Of a stretch of 64,000 nt of DNA, positions 27,730 to 36,192 are shown in pieces (within the stretch, counting starts at the first letter, position 1; the number at the start of each line of letters is the position of its first letter). Location of the stretch: contig NZ_FNET01000015.1 of assembly GCF_900100275.1 (NCBI RefSeq), positions 124,001 through 188,000 of the forward strand. The letters run 5' to 3'. A model generated the notes under the pieces. It was not told the origin of the DNA and searched no databases. It saw nothing but the letters and a program-made list of their open reading frames with translations. The position numbers and the translations under genes are program-made. Source of the DNA: Lentzea albidocapillata subsp. violacea (GTDB lineage: Bacteria > Actinomycetota > Actinomycetes > Mycobacteriales > Pseudonocardiaceae).

Positions 27730-28299
27730 TTATCTCAATCCGGCCAGCACGAAGTCCGCGATCTCCCCGGCCAGCTGGGCGGGCGTCTTCTGGCCGTCCG
27801 GCCGGAACCACATGGGCAGCTGGTTCACGACGCCCAGCGCGATCCGCACGACGGTGTCCGCGGGCACGACGGAGCTGAACTCGCCGTCGGCCTGCCCCTT
27901 CTCCACGACCGCGAGGAACGTCTCGTGGTAGCGGCGGCGTTCGGCGCGGAAGTCCGTCATCCGGTCCTCGCCGAGCCGGTGCAGCTCCCGGACGAACACC
28001 GCCGTCTCGTCGACCCGTTCGGCCGTCGAGGTGACGAGCGACGCCAGGATCTCGCGCACCGTCTCGGCGGCGGACAGGCCGAGGCCGATGATCCGGTCCA
28101 TGTCGGCGGACTGGGACGTGATCAGCAGCCGGTAGATCTCGAAGAGCAGGTCGTCCTTCGAGCGGAAGTAGTGGTACAGCGCGCCCTTGGTGACCTCGGC
28201 GGCCTTGACGATCTCCTGCACCGAGGTCGCGTCGTAGCCCTGCGACGCGAACAGGCGCACGGCCGCATCGATGATCTTCTGCTCGGTCGCGCTGGGCAC
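27730..28299 (-). CDS. TetR-family regulator of the luciferase-like operon
   Basis: A 189-aa TetR protein. The N-terminal helix-turn-helix is intact (IIDAAVRLFASQGYDATSVQ then VTKGALYHYFRSKDDLL). The C-terminal ligand domain resembles regulators of lipid or sterol breakdown, but its ligand is not evident. It follows the luciferase-like gene by 2 bp, so the two are co-transcribed. The 16-bp palindrome in front of that operon is its likely operator, giving self-control. The start is GTG. Confidence 0.85.
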   Translation of the reverse strand: MPSATEQKIIDAAVRLFASQGYDATSVQEIVKAAEVTKGALYHYFRSKDDLLFEIYRLLITSQSADMDRIIGLGLSAAETVREILASLVTSTAERVDETAVFVRELHRLGEDRMTDFRAERRRYHETFLAVVEKGQADGEFSSVVPADTVVRIALGVVNQLPMWFRPDGQKTPAQLAGEIADFVLAGLR

Positions 28300-28301
28300 G
28301 G

Positions 28302-29252
28302 TTATCCCCTGGGTGCGAGCGCGCGTGCCTGCTCGGCCTGGTCGCCCCCGGTCGGGAGCAGCGCGATGATCGGGGTGTCGACGCCGTTGGCCTGGTACTC
28401 GGCCACGCGGTCACGGCAGTGGCCGAGCGACCCGTGCACGACCAGCGCGTCCACGACCTCGTCCGGGATCGCCTTCGACGCGGCCTTGCGGTCGCCCGCC
28501 GCCCACGCCTCGTGCATCGGCCGCAACGCCTCGCCGCGGCCGAGCCAGTCGTGGAACGCGGCGTAGGCCGGCACGGTCAGGTACGTGCTGATCAGCATGC
28601 GTCCCAGCGCCCGTGCGGCGTCGGCGTCCTCGGTCGGGCACACGAAGATCCGCGCCGCGAGCTCGGCGTCGCCCAGTTCGGAACGCACCTGGGCCACGTC
28701 GGAGGCGGCGAGCCAGTTCGTGATCGCGCCGTCGGCCTCACGACCGGCCAGGCGCAGCATGTTCGGGCGCAGCGCGGCCAGCATGATCGGCACCTTCTCC
28801 GCGGGCCGGCGCTCCAGCTTGAAGCCCTTCACCGAGAACGTGTCGTAGTCGGCGGAGACCTTCTCCCCCGCCAGCGCGGCCTTCAGGAAGCGCAGCGTGT
28901 CGCGGGTGCGCTTGAACGGCTCCTCGAACGGGATCGCGTTCCAGCGCTGCACGATGGCGGGTGACGACGAGCCGATGCCCAGCACGAACCGGCCGCCGGT
29001 CACCTCCGCGAGCGTCGCCGCGGTCATCGCCAGCGTGGCGGGGCCGCGCGTGTAGACGGGCGCGATCGCCGTGCCGAAGCGCAGCTCCGAGGACCACTGC
29101 GCGGCCAGGGCGAGCGGCGTGAACGCGTCGGTGCCGGTCGTCTCGGCCGACCACACGTCCGTGTAGCCGAGCCCGGCGAGCTCGGACACCAGCGCGCGGT
29201 GTTCCAGCACCGGCACACCGAGCAGTGGCAGCGTGATTCCCCATCGAGCCAT
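28302..29252 (-). CDS. LLM-class (probable F420-dependent) oxidoreductase
   Basis: A 316-aa luciferase-like monooxygenase-fold enzyme. Marks are LAGLGYTDVWSAETTGTDAF near the start, RFGTAIAPVYTRGPATLAMTA, the GGRFVLGIGSSSP motif and a C-terminal LVVHGSLGHCRDRVAEYQANG. Such enzymes use F420 or FMN in actinobacteria. The substrate is unknown. The ATG at 29252 follows GGAGG at 5 nt. It is the first gene of a two-gene operon with its TetR regulator. Confidence 0.85.
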   Translation of the reverse strand: MARWGITLPLLGVPVLEHRALVSELAGLGYTDVWSAETTGTDAFTPLALAAQWSSELRFGTAIAPVYTRGPATLAMTAATLAEVTGGRFVLGIGSSSPAIVQRWNAIPFEEPFKRTRDTLRFLKAALAGEKVSADYDTFSVKGFKLERRPAEKVPIMLAALRPNMLRLAGREADGAITNWLAASDVAQVRSELGDAELAARIFVCPTEDADAARALGRMLISTYLTVPAYAAFHDWLGRGEALRPMHEAWAAGDRKAASKAIPDEVVDALVVHGSLGHCRDRVAEYQANGVDTPIIALLPTGGDQAEQARALAPRG

Positions 29253-29286
29253 GAACGCCTCCAGTTCAGCGACTTCAGGGTCACCC

Positions 29287-29302
29287 TACCGACCGGTCGG
29301 TA
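29287..29302. promoter_or_regulatory. 16-bp palindromic TetR-type operator
   Basis: TACCGACCGGTCGGTA is a perfect palindrome 35 bp upstream of the luciferase-like gene, in the 61-bp gap before it. This ACCGACCGGTCGGT type is a typical TetR operator in actinobacteria. The TetR gene two positions down the same operon is the natural candidate to bind it. Confidence 0.8.
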
Positions 29303-29313
29303 TGCTCACAACC

Positions 29314-29970
29314 TCACCTCTTGCGAGCCATGGTCAGCCCGTCCGCGATCGGCACCAGCACGGACTCGACCCGCTGATCGCTGAGCACGAACCTGTTGAA
29401 GGCGTCGATCGCGGCGGCGTTGCCCTCGGGCTGCTCGCCGGCCGCCTCGCCGTAGTAGAGGGTGTTGTCGGCGAGCAGCAGGCCGCCCTGCCGCACGCGC
29501 GGCACCAGCAGGTCCCAGTAGTGCACGTACCCGACCTTGTCCGCGTCGATGAACACCAGGTCGATGACCGGTTCCTCCGGCAGCTCGGCGAGCGTCTGGG
29601 CGGCCGCGCCGAGCCGCAGGTCGATCCGGTCGCGCACGCCCGCCGCCTGCCACGCCTCCTCCGCGATCGAGGTCCACTCGGCGGAGACGTCGCAGGTGAT
29701 GACCTTGCCGGACGGGGGAAGCGCCTGCGCGAACGCCAGCGTGGAGTAGCCGGTGTAGGTGCCGACCTCGACCACGGTCTGCGCGCCCGTGATCTTGACC
29801 AGCAGCGACAGCAGCACCGCCTGCTCGTGCGGGATCTGCATCTCCGCCGAGTCGCCGAGCTCCAGCGTGCGGGCGATCAGCTTCTCCTGCACCGCGCTGG
29901 GCCGCCCGGCCTGCTCGCGCACGTAGCGGTAGATCTGCGGGGTCATGACCACGGCCTTGAAGTCGTTCAC
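29314..29970 (-). CDS. Catechol-type class I O-methyltransferase
   Basis: A 218-aa SAM- and metal-dependent methyltransferase of the caffeoyl-CoA/catechol family. The SAM site is VVEVGTYTGYSTLAF (about 66-80). Metal ligands are in FIDADK (Asp142, with Lys145 following) and ADNTLYYG (Asp168, Asn169). Bacterial members methylate catechols such as DOPA or caffeoyl derivatives. It sits 13 bp after the tyrosine hydroxylase-like gene and probably acts on that pathway's catechol. The start is GTG. The substrate is inferred. Confidence 0.85.
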   Translation of the reverse strand: MNDFKAVVMTPQIYRYVREQAGRPSAVQEKLIARTLELGDSAEMQIPHEQAVLLSLLVKITGAQTVVEVGTYTGYSTLAFAQALPPSGKVITCDVSAEWTSIAEEAWQAAGVRDRIDLRLGAAAQTLAELPEEPVIDLVFIDADKVGYVHYWDLLVPRVRQGGLLLADNTLYYGEAAGEQPEGNAAAIDAFNRFVLSDQRVESVLVPIADGLTMARKR

Positions 29971-29983
29971 GCGCGGCCTTCTC

Positions 29984-30742
29984 TCATAGTCGGGTGGCGA
30001 ACGTCCTGAGTGTCTCTCCGTACTCGGGGCTCAGCGGCTGTTTCGCGAGGTCGTGACCGATCGCGGACAGAACGGCGGCGCGGTGCGCGCGGTAACGGCT
30101 CACGCACACGTTCTCCCGGCTGACGAGGAAGAACTCGTCGAACCGGGCCCGTTCGGCGTCGGTGGTGGACATGCGCGCACGGCCGGACTCGCGCAGCAGC
30201 GACGGGCCGCCGGGCACGAGCCTGCGCATGACCTCCATGTGCGCCACCAGGTTCGCCTTGCTCGCAGAGGTGAGCGGTGCGGCCGCCACGGGCCCCAGTG
30301 CGGCACGCGCCCGGCGCAGCAGGCCGGGCAGTGGTTCGTGGTCACGTGCCCATCGCCCGCTGAACGCCGGGTCGAACGTCACCATCATCGGCCGGATGAC
30401 GTCCTCGTACACCTCACGGGAACAACTGCCCGAATAGGCGAGCATCACCGAGTACGCGTCGTATCCAAGCGCAGCTTGGCGAACCAGCTGCGAATCAGGT
30501 TCACGTATCAGCCGATCGAGTGAAGCCGAAAGAAACCTCCAGACCAGGAACGCGCCGTGGTGGCCGAGGAACCACCGGTGCACGGCGCGCTCGACCGGAT
30601 CTTCCGGGGTGTCGATGGCGATCGGCAGCTGGAAGCAGCCGGTCGCGCACGGGATCAGTTCCTCCTCCGGCATCGGCAGCCGCAGGACGGGCAGGTCGAC
30701 CCAGGTGTGCCCCCACTGGGGGAGGCAGACGGGAGCACTCAT
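29984..30742 (-). CDS. Putative heme-dependent L-tyrosine 3-hydroxylase (LmbB2/Orf13-like)
   Basis: A 252-aa protein. Features that suggest the tyrosine-hydroxylase family of lincomycin/anthramycin pathways are the QWGHTW start, PEEELIPCATGCFQLPI, the RWFLGHHGAFLVWRF helix with His61-His62, YSGSCSREVYEDVIRPMM and FDPAFSGRWARD. Those enzymes use heme and peroxide to turn tyrosine into DOPA. Context agrees: it overlaps the ammonia-lyase stop by 1 bp and is followed by a catechol O-methyltransferase. I assign the family from memory of its motifs; another heme or iron oxygenase is possible. Confidence 0.6.
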   Translation of the reverse strand: MSAPVCLPQWGHTWVDLPVLRLPMPEEELIPCATGCFQLPIAIDTPEDPVERAVHRWFLGHHGAFLVWRFLSASLDRLIREPDSQLVRQAALGYDAYSVMLAYSGSCSREVYEDVIRPMMVTFDPAFSGRWARDHEPLPGLLRRARAALGPVAAAPLTSASKANLVAHMEVMRRLVPGGPSLLRESGRARMSTTDAERARFDEFFLVSRENVCVSRYRAHRAAVLSAIGHDLAKQPLSPEYGETLRTFATRL

Positions 30743-32250
30743 CAAGCACCCTCCACTTCGGACACGAGACTGTCGAGGACGTCCGCCACCCGGCCCAGCG
30801 TGGTGTCGAGCGGCCGGTCCTCGGTGATCGGTGGCACCTCTTGCGCGAGCCGGTCGAACACCGCCGCGAGCCGCGGCGCCTGCGGACGGCGTGCGCCGAC
30901 GTGCACGGCCTGGCGCAGCCCGATGGCGAGTCCCGCGTGCAGATAACGCAGCAGCCGCGCCTGGTCGAGCGCCGTCAGCGCGGCCTGGGTGCCGAACGGG
31001 ACGACGTCCTGGTTGTGCAGGTTCGTCGGCAGGCTCTGCATCGAGGCCGGTGTGGCCGCCCTGCGCATCGCGGCGACGGTGGCGGTCGCGCAGAGCTGAA
31101 CGCCCTGCAGCGCGTGGTGCTGACCGGGCAGCGGACTGAGCATCGGCGGCAACCCGTTGCTGCGGCAGGGATCCACCAGCAGGTCGAGCTGACGTTCGGC
31201 CAGGTTGCCCAGCTGCACCAGGGCGACGTTGAGCTGGTCGGCCGCGAAAGCGCTGGGCTGGCCGAAGAAGTTGCCGCCGTGCACGACCTCCCCGGTCTCC
31301 GGGAAGAACAACGGGTTGTCGCTCACGCCGTTGAGGTCGCGGCGCACCACGTCGCCGGCGTGCCGCACGCTCGTGCCGGCCGCGCCGATCAGCTGTGGTG
31401 TGCAACGGATGCTGTACGGCTCCTGCAACGGGCGCGCACCGGATGGCGTACTGCCGTCGAGCCAGGTCCTGATGGACGCGCCCGATTCAGCGACGTCCGG
31501 ATGCCCGAACGCGGCCAGTAGTCCAACCGACGTGAACTCGGTGCCGCAGCCGAGGACGTCGGTCATCAAGGCGGACAACAACTCCGCCATCCGGCGCACG
31601 CGAACCGCCTGCGCGACAGCGAGTCCGAGTGCTGCGGCGGTCACCGAGATGCCGTTCACCAGCGCGAGCGCGTCACGACCGTCCAGCACGAGTCTCTGGA
31701 GCCCGGCTTGTGCAAGCGCTTCCACGGCGGGCATCAGCCGCCCCTGGAAGAAGGCGTTCCCGTTACCGCGCAAAGCATGTGCCACGTAGGCGAGCGGCTG
31801 GAGATCACCACTCGCACCGACTGAGCCCAAGCGTGGTACGGCTGGGGCGAACTCGGTGTCCAGCATGGCAGTCAGCGAGTCCACGACCTGCTCGGACACT
31901 CCGGATCGACCTTGCGCCAACGAGAAAAGCCGCGCGAGCACGGCCGCCCGCGCGACGGCGGGCGGCAGCAGTTCACCGTGGCCGACGATGAGGTGGAAGA
32001 GGGTGTTGTCACACTGACCGGCGCTGTCCGGACGGCCCGCGAACTCGACCAGCGGGCCGAAACCCGTTGTGACACCGTAGATCGCGCGTCCGGACGCGCT
32101 GACTTCGAGCACGAACGCGCGGCAGCGCGCGATCCGGTCGCGCACGTCCGCCGGCAGTTCGACGCGCACCGGGTCGCGGGCGAGTTCGAGGTGAGCCGGT
32201 TCGAGGTGTTCGGCCAGATTCAGGGCAGCAGGGGATGTTCCGACAGGCAC
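30742..32250 (-). CDS. MIO-type aromatic amino acid ammonia-lyase, probable tyrosine ammonia-lyase
   Basis: A 502-aa HAL/PAL/TAL-family enzyme. The MIO cofactor would form from Ala146-Ser147-Gly148 (GSVGASGDLQPLAY). The catalytic Tyr58 is in YGVTTGFG. The selectivity pair is His86-Leu87 (LFHLIVGHG), which in known enzymes favours tyrosine. It would give p-coumarate from tyrosine, or caffeate from DOPA; an aminomutase is the main alternative. The start is GTG; the stop overlaps the next gene by 1 bp. A 96-bp gap separates it from the SDR, so it may also have its own promoter. Confidence 0.85.
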   Translation of the reverse strand: MPVGTSPAALNLAEHLEPAHLELARDPVRVELPADVRDRIARCRAFVLEVSASGRAIYGVTTGFGPLVEFAGRPDSAGQCDNTLFHLIVGHGELLPPAVARAAVLARLFSLAQGRSGVSEQVVDSLTAMLDTEFAPAVPRLGSVGASGDLQPLAYVAHALRGNGNAFFQGRLMPAVEALAQAGLQRLVLDGRDALALVNGISVTAAALGLAVAQAVRVRRMAELLSALMTDVLGCGTEFTSVGLLAAFGHPDVAESGASIRTWLDGSTPSGARPLQEPYSIRCTPQLIGAAGTSVRHAGDVVRRDLNGVSDNPLFFPETGEVVHGGNFFGQPSAFAADQLNVALVQLGNLAERQLDLLVDPCRSNGLPPMLSPLPGQHHALQGVQLCATATVAAMRRAATPASMQSLPTNLHNQDVVPFGTQAALTALDQARLLRYLHAGLAIGLRQAVHVGARRPQAPRLAAVFDRLAQEVPPITEDRPLDTTLGRVADVLDSLVSEVEGA

Positions 32251-32346
32251 GACGCCTCCTGAGGACTTGGGGAGCCACTCGCGACGATCCCCGTTGACCC
32301 GTCGGCGAGGAAGGGCCTTAGGTACGCATCAAACGAGGAAAATCTC

Positions 32347-33072
32347 TCAGCTGTCCTTCGGTGTGATCAAGCCACCGGAGAGGTGATCGAACTCTCCGCG
32401 CACGATTCGGGCCAAAAGATCGGCCGACTGCTCCACCGGGGTGAACCTGCCCGCGGCTCGCTGAGACCTCGCCCACTCCGCGATCCTGCGCCGGTGCGGA
32501 TCGCCGGAGTCCATCGTGGCGCCGCGGCGCATCAGGCCGATGTCGACCATGCCGGGGTCGTAGCTCAGCACGGTGATCGGCCGGTTCTTCAGCTCGACCG
32601 CGAGGTTCTCGGTCAGCTTGACCACGGCCGCCTTGGACACCGAATACGCCGTGACGAAAGGCCATCGGTGCACACCGGCGTTGCTGACCACGTTGATGAT
32701 CCGCCCGCTCGTCATAGTGCGAATGGCGGCGTTCGCGGCGAAGGCGGTGCCGCGCAGGTTCACCTCGAACGTGTGCCACCAGTCGTTCTCGTCGACCTGC
32801 CACGTCGGACCGACCGGCCCGCCGAGCGCACCGTTGTTGACCAGCACGTCGATCCCGCCGAGGCTCTCGATCAGCTTGGCCGTCGCGTGCGGATCGCCGA
32901 GGTCCGCGACGTGGGTCTCGACGGCGACGCCCTGGGCCTTCAGTTCGGCTTCGGCGGTGCCGAGCGCCTCCTCGTCGCGGCCGGTGAGGACGAGCTGATG
33001 TCCCTGTGCGCCAAGGACACCGCTGAACGCCCTGCCGAGCTCCTTGGCGCCACCGGTGATCAGCACCTTCAC
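32347..33072 (-). CDS. Short-chain dehydrogenase/reductase
   Basis: A 241-aa classical SDR. The NAD(P) site is ITGGAKELGRAF, followed by LVNNGALGG and the catalytic YSVSK. It could reduce or oxidise a side-chain carbonyl/alcohol made from the CoA ester. GTG start overlaps the CoA ligase stop (4 bp, GTGA), so both are made together. The substrate is unknown; the link to aromatic metabolism rests on position. Confidence 0.8.
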   Translation of the reverse strand: MKVLITGGAKELGRAFSGVLGAQGHQLVLTGRDEEALGTAEAELKAQGVAVETHVADLGDPHATAKLIESLGGIDVLVNNGALGGPVGPTWQVDENDWWHTFEVNLRGTAFAANAAIRTMTSGRIINVVSNAGVHRWPFVTAYSVSKAAVVKLTENLAVELKNRPITVLSYDPGMVDIGLMRRGATMDSGDPHRRRIAEWARSQRAAGRFTPVEQSADLLARIVRGEFDHLSGGLITPKDS

Positions 33073-34532
33073 TGCGAGGGGTCCTTCAGCAGGCGACGAA
33101 GGATCTTGCCTGACACGGATCTCGGTATCTCTCGCACGAACTCAACCTGGCGGATCTTCTTGTAGGGCGCCACCTCCGCCGCCACGAACCCCATGAGTTC
33201 GTCCGCCGAGACGTCGCCTTGCGTGACCACGAAGGCTTTCGGGATCTCGCCGTTAACCCGATCGGGCGCACCGATCACCGCCGCGTCCCGCACTGCGGGA
33301 TGGCGCCGCAACACCGCCTCCAGCTCGGCAGGCGCGACCTGGTAACCCTTGTACTTGATCATTTCCTTGATGCGGTCCACGACGTGGAACCGGCCGTTGT
33401 GGACGCGCACCAGGTCGCCCGTGCGCAGCCAGCCGTCCACGAAGGCTTCGCGGGTGGCCCGTTCGTCGCCGAGGTAACCGTCCATGACCTGCGGGCCGCG
33501 GATGAGCAGCTCGCCCTCCGCCGCGTCCGTCGTCGTGCCCGGCTCGACGATCCGCGCTTCCGTGCCGGGACACAGCACACCGACGCTCATGGGATCGGAT
33601 TCCATGTCATCGTCGAATGTCTGGTGTGTGCCACCGGCTTCGGTGAGGCCGTAGCCCTGGCGGACGGGCGCCTGCAGTGTGCGCTCGGCTTCCCGGCGGA
33701 CGGCGTCGTCGAGTGGCGCGGCGCCGCAGAGGACGAGCTTGAGGCCGAGTCCCGGGACCGGTTCTTCGTGGTCCGCGATGGCCGCGGCGAGTGGCGGCAC
33801 CAGGAACGCCCGCGTGACGCGGTGTTCTTCAAGGCGCCGCAAGTAGGTGCCGGCGTCGCCGCGGGGCATGGTGACGAGCGTGGCGCCGCCGAGCAGACCG
33901 GAGTTGAGGATGATCGTGAAGCCGTAGACGTGGAAGAACGGCAGGTTCGCGGCGAGCACGTCGGTCTCGTCGATGCGCCAGCCAGGCCGGTGCTGCTCCA
34001 GGTTCGCGACGAGCGCGCGGTGGCTCAGGCCGACGGCTTTGGTGAGACCCGTTGTGCCGCTGGAGAAGAGGACGACGGCGGTGCCGGCGGGGTTTCCCGG
34101 TGGGAGCGAATCCGTGTCGCTCGCGGGAAGGTCGTCGAGGTCGAGCGTCTCCGTGACGTTCGCGAGTTCCTTGAGCCGCGCGATCTCCGGCGGCGTGAGC
34201 ATCGGGTTGATGAGCGCGGCCGTCGCCCCCGCGGCCAGGACCGCGTGCAGGCCGACGGCGTAACGCGGCCGGTTCAGGCTGACGATCGCGACGGTGTCAC
34301 CGGGCCTGATCCCGTTACGCACCAGGCCTTTGGCCGTCGTCTCGACCTGTCGCGCCAACTCGGCGTACGTGAGCGACTCGCCCGTGACGGCGTCCACGAG
34401 AGCGAGCTTGTCGTTGTGCCGTGCGCGTTCCAGCACATGCTCGGGGACGGTGCGTTCGGGAACGGCCACCGCGGGCAGGGGGCTGCGGTAGATCACTGGC
34501 TCGGCTCCGGTCTCCACGCCGCCGCACGTCAT
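33069..34532 (-). CDS. AMP-dependent acyl-CoA ligase (4-coumarate-CoA ligase-like)
   Basis: A 487-aa ANL-superfamily enzyme that activates an acid with ATP and joins it to CoA. Motifs are LFSSGTTGLTKAV (P-loop), GYGLTEAGG, the hinge region RIKEMIKYKGYQVAPAELE split around Lys, and the C-terminal SGKILRR lysine. The sequence order and length fit 4-coumarate-CoA ligases. As first gene of the cluster, its likely substrate is coumarate or caffeate. The start at 34532 (ATG) is accepted; the product may begin at a GTG ~13 codons later. Confidence 0.85.
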   Translation of the reverse strand: MTCGGVETGAEPVIYRSPLPAVAVPERTVPEHVLERARHNDKLALVDAVTGESLTYAELARQVETTAKGLVRNGIRPGDTVAIVSLNRPRYAVGLHAVLAAGATAALINPMLTPPEIARLKELANVTETLDLDDLPASDTDSLPPGNPAGTAVVLFSSGTTGLTKAVGLSHRALVANLEQHRPGWRIDETDVLAANLPFFHVYGFTIILNSGLLGGATLVTMPRGDAGTYLRRLEEHRVTRAFLVPPLAAAIADHEEPVPGLGLKLVLCGAAPLDDAVRREAERTLQAPVRQGYGLTEAGGTHQTFDDDMESDPMSVGVLCPGTEARIVEPGTTTDAAEGELLIRGPQVMDGYLGDERATREAFVDGWLRTGDLVRVHNGRFHVVDRIKEMIKYKGYQVAPAELEAVLRRHPAVRDAAVIGAPDRVNGEIPKAFVVTQGDVSADELMGFVAAEVAPYKKIRQVEFVREIPRSVSGKILRRLLKDPSQ

Positions 34533-34590
34533 GCACGGCGGCGTGGCCGGAGACTATCGAGACTTCTCGTGATCGTGTGACCGGATTCGG

Positions 34591-35403
34591 TCAGAGACTC
34601 ACACCGCGCTCGGCCAGCCAGCCGACGGGGTTGACCTTCTGCCCGCCCGCGACCCACACCTCGAAGTGCAGGTGCGGCCCGGTCGACTGGCCGCGGTTGC
34701 CGATCGTCGCGATCTGCTGCCCGGCCTTGACCTTCGCACCCTGCGCGACGTCGATGGTGTTCATGTGCCCGTAGACGGTGATGGTGCCGTCCCCGTGCTG
34801 AACGCGAACCCACAGCCCGAACCCGGACGCAGGCCCGGCCTCGACGACGGTGCCCTCCATGACGGAGACGATCGGCGTGCCGATGGCGTTCGCGATGTCG
34901 ACGCCGTTGTGGCTGGTACCCCAGCGGGCACCGAACCCGGACGTGAACGACCCTTGGGCGGGCCGCACACACTTGGGCCGCTTCGCCTCCTCCTCGGCCG
35001 CGATCCGCGCCTTCTCGGCCGCGACCCGCGCGGCCTCGGCCTGGGCGACCGCCTGCCGCTGCGCATAAGCGCCCTCGGCGGACTTGAGCGCCCCGGCGAC
35101 GTGGAACTGCGCCTGGATCTGCTCGGCCTGCAACAACTTGCGCGCCTCAGACCCGGCGTTGACGTCGTGGATCGTCTGCGGACCCTGCGGCCGCGCCTCG
35201 GCGGTCATCACCGCGGCGAGGTTCTTGGTGGCCGCGACGGGGGCGATCATGCGGTCCACCGGGCTGACGGTAGTCGCCGCCTGGGCGAAACCGGCGCCGG
35301 CGAGGGCGCCTGCGGCGACCACCACCGCCACTACCTTCTTGCGGTCCAGGTCCACCTTGGTGATGACGTCCACCAGGGGACCCTTCGTACGATGCCGTGC
35401 CAA
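34591..35403 (-). CDS. M23-family peptidoglycan endopeptidase
   Basis: A 270-aa exported or membrane-anchored cell-wall hydrolase. An N-terminal hydrophobic segment (VVAVVVAAGALAGAGFAQA) is followed by a charged helical, likely coiled-coil part (AEAARVAAEKARIAAEEEAKR) and a LytM/M23 domain. The Zn ligands lie in the SHNGVDIA motif and the HLHF motif. It would cut peptide cross-links. The TTG at 35403 is chosen because GGAG lies 6 nt before it and the product then begins MARHR, as relatives do. No riboswitch is recognisable in the leader. Confidence 0.85.
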   Translation of the reverse strand: MARHRTKGPLVDVITKVDLDRKKVVAVVVAAGALAGAGFAQAATTVSPVDRMIAPVAATKNLAAVMTAEARPQGPQTIHDVNAGSEARKLLQAEQIQAQFHVAGALKSAEGAYAQRQAVAQAEAARVAAEKARIAAEEEAKRPKCVRPAQGSFTSGFGARWGTSHNGVDIANAIGTPIVSVMEGTVVEAGPASGFGLWVRVQHGDGTITVYGHMNTIDVAQGAKVKAGQQIATIGNRGQSTGPHLHFEVWVAGGQKVNPVGWLAERGVSL

Positions 35404-35723
35404 ACCTGTCTCCATGCACTCGGGGGAGTTCGGCATCTGCGCTTCGCCTGGCGTCGGGGGGCCTGGCTGCGGGCTTCGGGGGCCCGGTGGTGGACTGGAC
35501 CGCTTCGGGGGAGATCCGTGTCCTTGCAGTTATCGAACCGTGACATGCGGCGCAGAACGTAACCTCGCGTGACCGATGCGGGCAAGCGATGTGGGCGTTC
35601 AGGTGATTAGGCCCACTGTTGGTTACTTTGAGTAGTTGGTTGGTTTGGGGCTTGGTCAACTCGGTTTGGACCAATCCTTGGGTTGGTGTTTGTACTGGTC
35701 AGTCGCTTTATCGTGAAAGGTTT

Positions 35724-35742
35724 GGGGCGGGGTGGGGTGGGG
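35724..35742 (+). other. G-quadruplex motif
   Basis: GGGGCGGGGTGGGGTGGGG: four runs of four G with single-base loops, the type that forms very stable parallel quadruplexes. It lies about 320 bp upstream of the M23 gene, on the strand opposite to it. Confidence 0.85.
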
Positions 35743-35826
35743 TTGACCTTGTTCTGGGTGGTCATTTCGGGTGGTTGGGTCGTTTGGCACCGGGTGGGTT
35801 GGTTTGTGTTGGGCTTGTCGCGTTCT

Positions 35827-35961
35827 AGCGGGGTCGCCTGCCGTGCGAGTGGTCGCCTTGCGCGGGCGGGCGGGGTTGGCAACCGCGCGGGTCGGCTTGC
35901 GTGGGCGTGTCGCGTACCAGCGGGGTGGTCACCTGCCGTGCGAGTGGTCGCCTTGCGTGGG
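35827..35961. repeat. Direct repeat pair
   Basis: A 26-bp identical block (35837-35862 and 35932-35957), 95 bp apart, sits within a longer near-copy that begins AGCGGGGT in both. It indicates a local duplication in the non-coding region. Confidence 0.8.
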
Positions 35962-36015
35962 TGGCCGGGCGGGCAGTACCGGGCCGGTGCCGGTCATCGC
36001 CGCTGCGCGTCGATA

Positions 36016-36140
36016 GCGATTGGGGCTTGACCTTGAGCCTCTGGCGGGATGCTTGACGGCCGGAAAAGGCCGGGCTGAAAAGCGCCCGGCCGTGCCCATG
36101 AGGGGAGCATCCCGCCCACTCAAGGTCAAGCCCCAATCGC
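36016..36140. repeat. 125-bp long inverted repeat/hairpin
   Basis: The outer arms (36016-36037 and 36119-36140) are perfect 22-bp inverted copies, starting GCGATTGGGGCTTGACC. A second 11-bp perfect pair follows inside (36043-36053 with 36106-36116), then an ACGGCCG/CGGCCGT pair (36056-36062 with 36087-36093). The centre can also form an 8-bp GC stem (36068-36075 with 36084-36091). No coding sequence is inside. It could be a strong bidirectional terminator, a structured RNA or a small palindromic repeat element. Confidence 0.85.
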
Positions 36141-36192
36141 CGGGTTGGTTGCGTCATCACCGCTTGACCAGAGCGAAGAGGTTCACACGCCT

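Noticed and set aside
35404..35640. Possible riboswitch in the leader of the M23 peptidase gene
   Set aside because: Cell-wall hydrolase genes often carry a ydaO element in actinobacteria, but I could not find its conserved segments here.
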